Assembly (NCBI GenBank): GCA_964453435.1
Contig: CAYVQZ010000021.1
Location: 6,987-70,986 of the forward strand
Direction of reading: 5' to 3'
DNA from: CAYVQZ01 sp964453435
GTDB taxonomy: Bacteria; Abyssobacteria; SURF-5
DNA: 64,000 nt
Part shown: piece by piece, positions 1-7,556 of the stretch
Layout of the letters: each line of letters starts with the position of its first letter
Position numbering within the stretch: the stretch's first letter is position 1
Program-made: the position numbers and the translations under genes
Notes under the pieces: generated by a model
The model's database searches: none
Seen by the model: only the letters and a program-made list of their open reading frames with translations
Told to the model about the DNA's origin: nothing

Positions 1-2406
1 GATGCGGGGCAAGAGAACGGTGTCAAAGTAACCACCCATCTCCACAAGGATGTACTTGCGGCCACCACCGTCGTCGCGGTTAAGATTGATGACGGCATGG
101 CCCGTCGTACCAGAACCAGCAAAGTAATCCAAACAAGTAACATCTCCATCCAAACCGGCGGAAAAAATAGCGTCCTCGACAGTGTGTATAGACTTTGGAT
201 ATGAAAAGGGGTTTTGCTCCCCGATAATGTCGCGGAGCAAATTCGCTCCAAAAGTTCCTGCGTTATATCTTGGGTCTACCCAGTTGCTGAATAGGGCAGG
301 TGTTCTCTCTCCCGCTTCAATAAGCTGATAGATTGTCATGCTGTCGCTGCAATGCAGTTTCTTATTCGACACTAATGATTGACACGATTCGTAAGACCGT
401 CTCCAGACTCTTTCTTCTCCGTTTCTACCCAGGGGGTACACTCTCAGCAATCCATCGTCTGTACTTTTTAAAGGATATTTCACACCTTTTTCGGGAGGCT
501 GCTCTAGGCCAATGACTTCCTTGGTCTTTGGGTCAACCAAGATCGCATAGAAGCTATTGGGCCTGCCGTAACGGAAGTTACTTTCGGCAGTACCACTGCG
601 CTTGAATGGTCGACATTCGATGCCCTCCTTGCTTGAGCGCCCGGTTAGCGTCCTATCGGAGGTTTTAGCTACGCACGTGAGCATATAGTCGTGAGTGTTT
701 GCGAGTGTCTTAGCCTTGCCACCTTGCGGATGATGGTTAACAATTATCATCTCTCGACGCAGGGAAGTGAAGTGGGTGTCAATCAGTTCGCACAAGTCAA
801 CCATTTCAAAATCATCAATTGCAATAAAGAGCACGGGATCATCTGAAAGCATCGGGTAGGAGATTTCAAGCCTGTTCTGCATCAGAGTCAACCAAGATGC
901 AGAAAGGTATTCATTTTTGTAGAGGATCTCTGAGTCACCTGTGTTATAAGGGGGATCAATGTATACACACTCTATACTGTCCACGTACTTGCGTGAAAGA
1001 ATGTGTATGGCTTGAAAATTTTCGCTTCTAACGATCAAGCCGTCACAGTTCGCTTCAACATGTTCAAGACTTGCCAACAGCCTGTCCTTGAACTGTTGGC
1101 TGAAGAACTTGGTATCCAGCACTAGGAAGGAATTCGCTTTCAGAAAGTCGACCGTAAGGGGTTTAGAATATGCGACCGTTCCGGCAAGGTCATTCTTGAG
1201 ATCGTCAATCGCGAAGAGCCGCACCCACTCTTCTCGTTGGGGGTCATTCGCGGCGATTTCCGGATACAACTCTTCGGGCACGCGGTCGAGCGTGACACAG
1301 TAGTTGGTCTCGACCACGAACTTCTTCTTGAGCCAGAGCTTCTTCTGGAAGTCCTCGATCTGCGCCAGGAAGTCGATAATCTTGTGGGCAATGCCACGAA
1401 TGACCTTGATCTTGGAGAGGTACTGCTCGACGCGAGGGGCGGACTCCTCCTCGATATCGTCGAGCCTCATAACTTCGTTCTTGATGTAGAAGTCGAGTTC
1501 GCGCCGCAGGAACCCACCGAGGTTCTTATGGATGAAGTAGTCGAAGGTGTTGCGCCGGGTGTATTCGTAGAGATGCCTTTCGAGGACGGTCTTGTCGCTC
1601 ACCGTGCCGTCTGCGCGTGTCCAGTAGGCGCTCAGTCGCGGCTCCCAAACCATGAGCTTCTCGTCGTTCAAACCTTTCAGGACGCGTTGCATGGCTTCGG
1701 CGTTGAGGGCGTCCTGCCTGCGCTTCTGCTCGTCGGGGCGATATTCGAAGCGGATGACAAGCTCGCCGTTCTCCTCGGCCAGCGGCTTGTCGCCATGCAG
1801 GAAGAAGCGGCGGTCCTTGCCGTTCGTCGCCTTTACGTTGTCCTTCTCGGTGTCGGCCTCAATGAGCTTGAAATGCACTCGGTGCCCGGTCGGCGTCTTG
1901 AAGGCGTAGTCGCGAAAGTACTCGGCGGTTTTAATATAGTACTGGTCATGGTTGGCCCAGTGGAGCTTGACTTCCTCTCCCTCATATGGGATGGCGTAGA
2001 CGCCTTCCTTGTAGCGGCGGAGCGAGATGAAATCGCCTTCATCGTAATAGCGGCTGAAGAAGCTGTAGAGATGGTCGTAGACCTCATTCTCGAAGGCGCT
2101 CACATCAACAGCCTCAGAAAGCCGAGTGCGTAGTTCCCTAACTTTAGGCGACTGCTCCGGGTCCATCCCGGCAGCCTTGACGCTTTCGATGAGTTTATCG
2201 AGTTCCTTCTGAATCTCCATTTTATCGCTGGTCTTGTATATCGAGAACGCTTCTCGCACCTGGGGCAGAAGGTCGTGTTCGAGGAAGCGGGTGATCTCGT
2301 CGCGGCGAGCGTTCATGATGTGGTAGATGCCGAAGTCGAGGTCGGCTTGGTCAAGCTGGAACAGTTCGGCGAGCTTGGCCTTGAGTTTGTCGAAGGATTT
2401 GGACAT
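1..2406 (-). CDS. Site-specific DNA adenine methyltransferase (beta class, Type III Mod-like), partial at window edge
   Basis: The reading frame opens at ATG 2406 and is still open at base 1, so at least 802 residues are present and the C-terminus is missing. Catalytic motif IV (DPPYN, residues about 484-488) comes before the AdoMet-binding motif I (FAGSGTT, from about residue 762). That order defines the beta class of amino-methyltransferases (pfam01555, as in Type III Mod subunits). The 275 residues between them would hold the target-recognition region. The roughly 480 residues before motif IV make it longer than a standard Mod protein. It starts 11 bases after the ImmA/IrrE antitoxin stop codon, so it is probably the last visible gene of a helicase-toxin-antitoxin-methylase transcription unit. 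GC content falls sharply near base 1190, just upstream of the catalytic part (see findings). The methylase class is secure; restriction or phage defence is inferred from neighbours. Confidence 0.88.
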   Translation of the reverse strand, partial: MSKSFDKLKAKLAELFQLDQADLDFGIYHIMNARRDEITRFLEHDLLPQVREAFSIYKTSDKMEIQKELDKLIESVKAAGMDPEQSPKVRELRTRLSEAVDVSAFENEVYDHLYSFFSRYYDEGDFISLRRYKEGVYAIPYEGEEVKLHWANHDQYYIKTAEYFRDYAFKTPTGHRVHFKLIEADTEKDNVKATNGKDRRFFLHGDKPLAEENGELVIRFEYRPDEQKRRQDALNAEAMQRVLKGLNDEKLMVWEPRLSAYWTRADGTVSDKTVLERHLYEYTRRNTFDYFIHKNLGGFLRRELDFYIKNEVMRLDDIEEESAPRVEQYLSKIKVIRGIAHKIIDFLAQIEDFQKKLWLKKKFVVETNYCVTLDRVPEELYPEIAANDPQREEWVRLFAIDDLKNDLAGTVAYSKPLTVDFLKANSFLVLDTKFFSQQFKDRLLASLEHVEANCDGLIVRSENFQAIHILSRKYVDSIECVYIDPPYNTGDSEILYKNEYLSASWLTLMQNRLEISYPMLSDDPVLFIAIDDFEMVDLCELIDTHFTSLRREMIIVNHHPQGGKAKTLANTHDYMLTCVAKTSDRTLTGRSSKEGIECRPFKRSGTAESNFRYGRPNSFYAILVDPKTKEVIGLEQPPEKGVKYPLKSTDDGLLRVYPLGRNGEERVWRRSYESCQSLVSNKKLHCSDSMTIYQLIEAGERTPALFSNWVDPRYNAGTFGANLLRDIIGEQNPFSYPKSIHTVEDAIFSAGLDGDVTCLDYFAGSGTTGHAVINLNRDDGGGRKYILVEMGGYFDTVLLPRI

Positions 2407-2417
2407 GAGGCCCTTCC

Positions 2418-3521
2418 TTATTCGTTGCTCTCTACTAACTCAAACTTGCGCTTCAAATCGTTATGCCAGTTATACAGTATTTTCCCCTCATGCTGTAATC
2501 TGCCTACAACAATGCCAGGGGCGATATTGAGCCTGCGTGCAAAAGCCGAAATGTCACGTTTGTAGAAGCGACTTCTTCTACTAACAAAAGTTTTGTATTC
2601 TTCTTCCGGGATGAGGGTATTAGCAGCGAAGCGATTTGCTTCATCCTCCATGCCTCCCTTCATGGTCTTTACATCGTCGAGGAAAAGTTTCTTCTTGCCG
2701 TGCAAGAGGACGTGAGCCGCCTCGTGGAAGAAAGTGAACCACATATGGTCATCCGTTTTGTGACGCAGACTAAGCATAATCAATGCCTTGCCTTTATTAA
2801 GCCAGCGAGTTGCGCCGCTCAGATGGGTTCCCGGAAATTCAGAGACGAACACAACGGCGACTCCGGATTTGCGACAGAGTTTCTCCATTCGCGGTTGAAA
2901 TATCTCTGGATCGCAATCTGTCAGAGTGCGAATATTTTTTAAAGCAGCAATGAATTTTGATTTCTCAAACGGCTCCGTCTCAATATCTTGAGCGCATAAT
3001 TCCCCGGTCCTCAGCCATATGGCTACAGATGCCGGGGCACTTTCAAAAGAGGGGGAATGCCTGAAGGCAACCGAGAGTTCTGCAAACCTGTCCTGCCATG
3101 CTTCAACTGAACCAACAGCGAAGAAATTCAGAAGTTTTTCGACTCTATCAACTTGATTACATGGCCTTTCCAAGTAACCTCTGTTTACCAATTCCTTTAC
3201 TGGAAAGATCTTCGCCCAAGCTATCTTATCCTTGAGTTCTTTGCGTTCTGACACTCTCGCTCTATGCAAGCGGTAAAAAGATTCAAGATTATTCCAAACG
3301 GAAGCGGGAACATCGAGAACACGCTCGAATTGAATGGCTGTTTCCGGAGTGACGGGAGCCTTACCGTTGATTATTTGGCTTATGGTTTTTTCTGAAAGGC
3401 CGCAGCTTTTGGCAAATGCAGTTTTCTTGATAGCCCGAGCCTCAAGCGTTTCCTCCAAGATTTCTCCAGGATGAACGGCATAGTCTGGGGAAAACTGAAC
3501 TATTTCGTGGTCATTCACCAT
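2418..3521 (-). CDS. HigA-type antitoxin/transcription regulator with C-terminal ImmA/IrrE metallopeptidase domain
   Basis: The 367-residue protein has an N-terminal XRE helix-turn-helix (about residues 15-75, HPGEILEE...GLSEKTISQIING) typical of HigA antitoxins. A C-terminal ImmA/IrrE (COG2856) domain carries the zinc motif HEAAH near residue 266 (TFFHEAAHVLLHG) and a downstream E-x-x-A-N helix (EDEANRFAANTLIP). HigA-ImmA fusions are a known antitoxin architecture; whether the protease cleaves the antitoxin itself or another target is unknown. It overlaps the upstream toxin gene by 11 bases (3511-3521), the usual HigBA coupling, and the methylase follows 11 bases later. GC is low: line 2581-2640 counts to about 42 percent, against about 65 percent in the helicase line 6541-6600. 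That suggests separate acquisition. Confidence 0.9.
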   Translation of the reverse strand: MVNDHEIVQFSPDYAVHPGEILEETLEARAIKKTAFAKSCGLSEKTISQIINGKAPVTPETAIQFERVLDVPASVWNNLESFYRLHRARVSERKELKDKIAWAKIFPVKELVNRGYLERPCNQVDRVEKLLNFFAVGSVEAWQDRFAELSVAFRHSPSFESAPASVAIWLRTGELCAQDIETEPFEKSKFIAALKNIRTLTDCDPEIFQPRMEKLCRKSGVAVVFVSEFPGTHLSGATRWLNKGKALIMLSLRHKTDDHMWFTFFHEAAHVLLHGKKKLFLDDVKTMKGGMEDEANRFAANTLIPEEEYKTFVSRRSRFYKRDISAFARRLNIAPGIVVGRLQHEGKILYNWHNDLKRKFELVESNE

Positions 3522-3855
3522 GATAATCCTCCACGCCCAATATTATTATGGCCGTGACCTTCTTTAAGTCGATTCCACCATCGTCCTTGCGGGGTAAGGG
3601 ATTATGGTCTGGTTCAAGAATCAATCGGAAGGGGTGGACAAGATCGATACCGAATGTGCCCTTTCTCTTGCCCTTAAGCTCGTGCCGACGCTCAGGCCGA
3701 CGGTGGGAGACATCCGCCAGGGATGGGGCAGCCTTCAGGACCATCATTCGTCGCATAATGGTCTTGGCCATGTCTTTGCCGTACTCCTTACGCAATTCTT
3801 TCTCAGAATTGAATATCTTCGCCAGTTTCCGGCTTCTAAACCCTACACTGTTCAT
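3511..3855 (-). CDS. HigB/RelE-family toxin of a type II toxin-antitoxin pair
   Basis: About 114 residues from ATG 3855, an mRNA-interferase-type RelE/ParE fold protein. Family hallmarks are the basic N-terminal SRKLAKIFNSEKELRKEYG, the central RRHELKGKRKGTFGIDL and the C-terminal IIILGVEDYH. A TTG at 3873 would add six residues (MVSYNI), but homologues as I remember them begin close to the ATG. It directly precedes and overlaps the HigA-ImmA antitoxin (toxin-first order, as in HigBA). The helicase stop lies only 37 bases upstream of the ATG, so it may be co-transcribed with the helicase or use its own promoter at the AT-rich palindrome at 3866-3878. No strong Shine-Dalgarno sequence is visible for either start. 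Confidence 0.85.
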   Translation of the reverse strand: MNSVGFRSRKLAKIFNSEKELRKEYGKDMAKTIMRRMMVLKAAPSLADVSHRRPERRHELKGKRKGTFGIDLVHPFRLILEPDHNPLPRKDDGGIDLKKVTAIIILGVEDYHGE

Positions 3856-3878
3856 TATATTATAGCTTACCAAGTAAG
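3854..3878 (-). promoter_or_regulatory. Candidate operator/promoter of the toxin-antitoxin pair
   Basis: A perfect 5-bp inverted repeat CTTAC-CAA-GTAAG (3866-3878) lies next to two overlapping TATAAT hexamers read on the minus strand (3859-3864 and 3854-3859), between the helicase stop and the toxin ATG. HigA antitoxins commonly autorepress at such palindromes. The -10 positions would place the transcription start almost at the ATG and no good -35 is visible, so this may be an operator remnant or chance. Confidence 0.3.
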
Positions 3879-3891
3879 TAAAGACTTTTTT

Positions 3892-6771
3892 TCATGCAAC
3901 CTGCCATCTGAGCATAAAGAGGCTTTCTATGGTAGTTCTCTGGGCCAGCCTCTTTTCGAGCGCGTCAATGAGAGCATCGCGTTTCTCGCCAATTTCATCT
4001 TCCACGGCAAAAATCCGCTGTCGCTGGCGGCGCTTTTTCTTTTCCACGTCCCTGACCTTCTCTTGAAGCTGTCTCTGCTCCTCGACGGTTGTGGCGTGGC
4101 GGGCCTCGCGATTGAGCGCCTTGATCTGTTCTTTAGTGTCGCGGAGTTCCTTCTCGGCGGCAAGTATCATATCGTCGGCCCATTTCTCAAGCTGCTCGCG
4201 AGCCTCGTTGAAATGGCGGTTGTTGCGCTCCAGGGATTTACTGATCGTCGCCCTGGCGTGGCGGTCGGCGTCGGCGGTGAGTCGTTCTCGTTCTTCTTCG
4301 GGCACGTCGACAGGGGTTAAGACCTTGCCCTCGCAAAGGAGGAGCTTCTCGCAGGTTTCCTGGTCGAGCGACTTGCTGTCGTCGTCGAATGCGGAGAAGA
4401 GGATATACTCCTCTCGTTCGAACGAGTCGATGACAAGCCGCTGAAGGATAAGCCACCCGGACTTGCTCTTGAGTTTGTCAACCATAGAGATTTTGACAGG
4501 ATGGCCGGACACATCGAATCTCACCTTTGCGGCAGGTGTTGGATACTCCTTTCCGGCATGGATGACGTATTCTCCGAGCGGGTGTCCGAGCCGATAGAGG
4601 AACTCGCCGGAGACATTTTCACGCTCCTTGGAAATCATGTGGTACGTACCGGGCCGAACCGACGGCAGCGGCGATTCCTTCAGATTGAAGGCAAGGGCCT
4701 CGTTGTCGAATGTGGCCTTGCCGTCGAGGATAAAGTGGGTGAGGCTCCAGAACATCCGGCCAACGCAGTCGAGTTGCTCACGGGTTCCGGAGAGATTCAC
4801 TCGCAGTCTGGCGTGAACATTTTCATCAAAGTGTTCGAGCAGGAGCCTGCGCGTCTCACGAATGCGGGCGCTTATGGTTTCGTCCAGTTCTTCGCGGAGG
4901 GCCTGAAAGGCCGCTTCGATTTCGTATGGCGTGCGGCATTGCTGGTAGATGTCAAGGATGCGTCGCTCGAAATCCACGCCGGACTCGATGCTGCCGAGCA
5001 CTTCGTCGGAGGCCCCGAATACGCCAGTGAAGAGGCTGAACTTCTCGTTCAGGAGTTCGTAGACGCGGCGGTCGGCCTCGTTTTTCTCGTTCAAGAAGTT
5101 GATGACCACAACATCGTGTCTCTGTCCGTAACGATGGCACCGACCGATACGCTGCTCGATGCGCTGCGGATTCCATGGAAGGTCAAAGTTGATCACGAGA
5201 GAGCAGAACTGGAGGTTGACACCCTCGGCGGCTGCCTCTGTCGCGATAAGGATGTGGGAATGGTCTCGGAAATGCTCGATGATGGCCGTGCGTATATCGA
5301 TGGGCCGTGAGCCGGAGACGCGGCCTGTTTGCCTGTTGGCTTCGATCCAGTATTCGTAAATACGTGTGGACTCCGGGTCCGTATTTGTGCCGTTGAATGT
5401 GACAACGCGTCCTGCGTACCCGTTGGACTCAAGGAAATCTCTGAGGAACTGCTGCGTCCTGCGTGATTCCGTGAAAATGACGGCTCGCTGTTTCGCTCCA
5501 ATCCGTTCCATTTCTGAGAAGCCGATTTTCAGCGCCTTGAGAAGGGCGCGAGTCTTGGTGTCGATGCCGATGCTCCGCGCCCAACGGATGTACCGGTTCA
5601 GCTCCTCGATCTCGGCATTGAGCTTCTGTTTGTCGATCTTGGGCGGCTCCTGAAATTCGTTTTGCAATGGAACCGCGTCGTCTTTCTCTTCGCCGTTCAG
5701 AAGTTCATCGAGGAGTTCGTCTTCGATCTCTTCATCTTCTATGATGCGCTCGGCCAAGGTGGTCTCTGACTTCGCCTGGTGCCGCATTGCGATGAGCCTG
5801 TCTCGCATGACTTCGAGCGTACCCGCGAGAGCCTGCGAGGACGAGGCAAGAAGCTTTCGAACGATGAGAGCCGTCAAATGGCGTTGTTGGTAAGGAAGCG
5901 CGTAGGTGTCGTCGCGCTTCAGGAAATCGGAGACCGCTTCGTAAAGCTTGTTCTCCTGCTCGGTCGGTTTGAATGGGCGGGTGATGAGTCTTCGCTCGGT
6001 GTACTGGATGTACTCGACAACCTGGCTGCGGAGCGTGCGATTGCAGAATGTCCTGAGTCTCTCGCGAAGGTCGCCGAGATTCCCTCCTATATTCATATAC
6101 TGAGAACGATAGGACGGGAGGTCGCCGAAGATACGCTCGTTTATGATGTTGGCAAGTCCGTATAGTTCGAGAAGCGAATTTTGGAGCGGGGTCGCCGTGA
6201 GGAGAATTTTCCTGCGGTCCTCCAGCGCCCAACGTATGTTCTGGCCCATTCGATTACTCTGCCGGTATGCGTTTCTGAGCTTGTGCGCTTCGTCGATTAC
6301 CACGAGGTCCCACTGGATGGGTTTGATCTCGGCTGCCCGGCTGCTCGCGAAGTGCATTGAGCAAATTACCACGCCTTCGTGGATGAATGGGTTCGGGTTC
6401 CCTTCCTGGGCGATCTGGCGATAGCTTTTGGCGTCGAGGACAAGACACGGCAGGTGAAACTTCTCCTCGATTTCGAGCGCCCACTGTTTTCGGATCGAGG
6501 CCGGACATATGACGAGAACCCTTCGGCGGCGCTCCGCCCAGTATTGGCACAGGGCCAAGCCCGCCTCGATGGTCTTTCCGAGGCCTACCTCGTCGGCCAG
6601 GAGAACGCCACTCGAAATCGGGGAGCGCATTGCGAACAGAGCAGCTTCTATCTGGTGCGGATTCAGATCGACACATGCGTCGAAGAGAGAACGGGAAAGA
6701 CGTTCGACTCCTTCGCCCCCTTGGCGGGTAAGCGCATGAGCGAAGTAGCGAGCGTGATACGGCGTAGTCAT
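3892..6771 (-). CDS. SNF2-family DEAH-box helicase/translocase (RapA-like), defence-associated type
   Basis: A 959-residue protein with all SNF2 motifs: motif I DEVGLGKT at residues 60-67, motif II DEAH at 160-163, motif III TATPLQN, and motif VI IEQRIGRCHRYGQ in the C-terminal RecA domain. A highly charged coiled coil fills the last 120 or so residues. The opening (MTTPYHARYFAHALTR, then NPHQIEAALFA) matches my memory of a widespread helicase family found beside Type III-like methylases and restriction subunits. It probably moves along double-stranded DNA and supplies the motor of a restriction-like system, but no nuclease domain is seen in it. It is the first gene of a minus-strand set that continues with the toxin, the antitoxin and the methylase. 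Its GC is like the bulk genome and higher than that of the embedded toxin-antitoxin genes. Confidence 0.92.
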   Translation of the reverse strand: MTTPYHARYFAHALTRQGGEGVERLSRSLFDACVDLNPHQIEAALFAMRSPISSGVLLADEVGLGKTIEAGLALCQYWAERRRRVLVICPASIRKQWALEIEEKFHLPCLVLDAKSYRQIAQEGNPNPFIHEGVVICSMHFASSRAAEIKPIQWDLVVIDEAHKLRNAYRQSNRMGQNIRWALEDRRKILLTATPLQNSLLELYGLANIINERIFGDLPSYRSQYMNIGGNLGDLRERLRTFCNRTLRSQVVEYIQYTERRLITRPFKPTEQENKLYEAVSDFLKRDDTYALPYQQRHLTALIVRKLLASSSQALAGTLEVMRDRLIAMRHQAKSETTLAERIIEDEEIEDELLDELLNGEEKDDAVPLQNEFQEPPKIDKQKLNAEIEELNRYIRWARSIGIDTKTRALLKALKIGFSEMERIGAKQRAVIFTESRRTQQFLRDFLESNGYAGRVVTFNGTNTDPESTRIYEYWIEANRQTGRVSGSRPIDIRTAIIEHFRDHSHILIATEAAAEGVNLQFCSLVINFDLPWNPQRIEQRIGRCHRYGQRHDVVVINFLNEKNEADRRVYELLNEKFSLFTGVFGASDEVLGSIESGVDFERRILDIYQQCRTPYEIEAAFQALREELDETISARIRETRRLLLEHFDENVHARLRVNLSGTREQLDCVGRMFWSLTHFILDGKATFDNEALAFNLKESPLPSVRPGTYHMISKERENVSGEFLYRLGHPLGEYVIHAGKEYPTPAAKVRFDVSGHPVKISMVDKLKSKSGWLILQRLVIDSFEREEYILFSAFDDDSKSLDQETCEKLLLCEGKVLTPVDVPEEERERLTADADRHARATISKSLERNNRHFNEAREQLEKWADDMILAAEKELRDTKEQIKALNREARHATTVEEQRQLQEKVRDVEKKKRRQRQRIFAVEDEIGEKRDALIDALEKRLAQRTTIESLFMLRWQVA

Positions 6772-7556
6772 TTCCCGGAGCCTATCAAGTTACCATCGTG
6801 CGCCCGTGGTTTCAACGGAGGGTGGTAGTCTGTGCCGCAAGAGCCTGCAATCTTCTTTGACGAGAATGGATTGATTTGCGCACTATTTAATCAAATGGCG
6901 TGAGAAAAATCAAGGTGCGGTCGTTGTTTCTTGACTCTTTAATCCCCTTGGCGACTTGGCGGCTTGGCGTGAGACCCATTGTCCTGTGGGGGAAAATCCT
7001 CCTTTGTCCCCCTTTAATAAACGTCTTCAATCTGCGATAATCAGCGCAATCTGCGGATGCAGTAGTCTTCTCCGTGTTCTCCGTGTCGCCCCGTGGTTCA
7101 GGCATTTTGGTCTCTCGTTTGTGGTCTTCAGGTTTCGGGCGCACCGCCGTGTGCGCCCCTACAGAGGGGAAATTCGGTTAATTCGAATACCTCGTGGTCG
7201 AAAACCGGCCTTTCATCAGTCCATTTGTGTCATTCGCCGCAGGAGCTTGCCCTGAGCCTGTCGTACGGGTGTTCCCGTCTTTCCGCGCGAAGCGCGCTCC
7301 TGAAAAAGTCTTTCGTCCTTCTCTGCGCTCTCTGCGGCTCTGCGGTTTGAATAAGCCTTTTCCTGGATTCCCGCCTGCGCGCGAATGAAAGAAGGGGGGC
7401 GGGAATGGTCCCGCGGATCCGCGGGATTTCGCTCCGCTCAGCGCAAAAGACAGGGGATTCCGTAATTGGGTACAGCTCCCAAAGCTTGTTGTTCGGCAAA
7501 ATGTGCAACCGTGGGACAGATTCGCTGTGCCAATTACGGAATCGCCGCTTCCGCCC
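6772..7556. other. Intergenic patch of repeat-like debris, no gene
   Basis: No coding region is supported here. Several blocks resemble sequences that recur between genes in metagenomic bacterial genomes: tracts reading like '...cttggcggcttggcgtgag' (about 6950-6972), '...gtgcgcccctacagagggg' (about 7150-7170), 'ctctgcggctctgcggtttga' (about 7330-7350) and a 14-bp inverted repeat at 7456-7543. Short open frames across it look like shadow translations of such repeats. A weak minus-strand promoter for the helicase may lie near 6790-6835 but is not convincing. Confidence 0.5.
7456..7543. repeat. Inverted repeat related to a second copy near 44198-44217
   Basis: GATTCCGTAATTGG (7456-7469) is the exact reverse complement of CCAATTACGGAATC (7530-7543), with a 60-base spacer. 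The right arm extends to CTGTGCCA-ATTACGGAATC, and nearly the same string, CTGTGCCCG-ATTACGGAATC, occurs at 44198-44217 in another intergenic region. Two similar copies in one window point to a dispersed repeat family. Confidence 0.55.

Noticed and set aside
1..6771. Calling the locus DISARM class 1
   Set aside because: DrmD-like helicase and an adenine methylase are present, but as I recall DISARM's DrmMI is a different methylase family (not the DPPY beta class), and no DrmA, DrmB or DrmC is visible.
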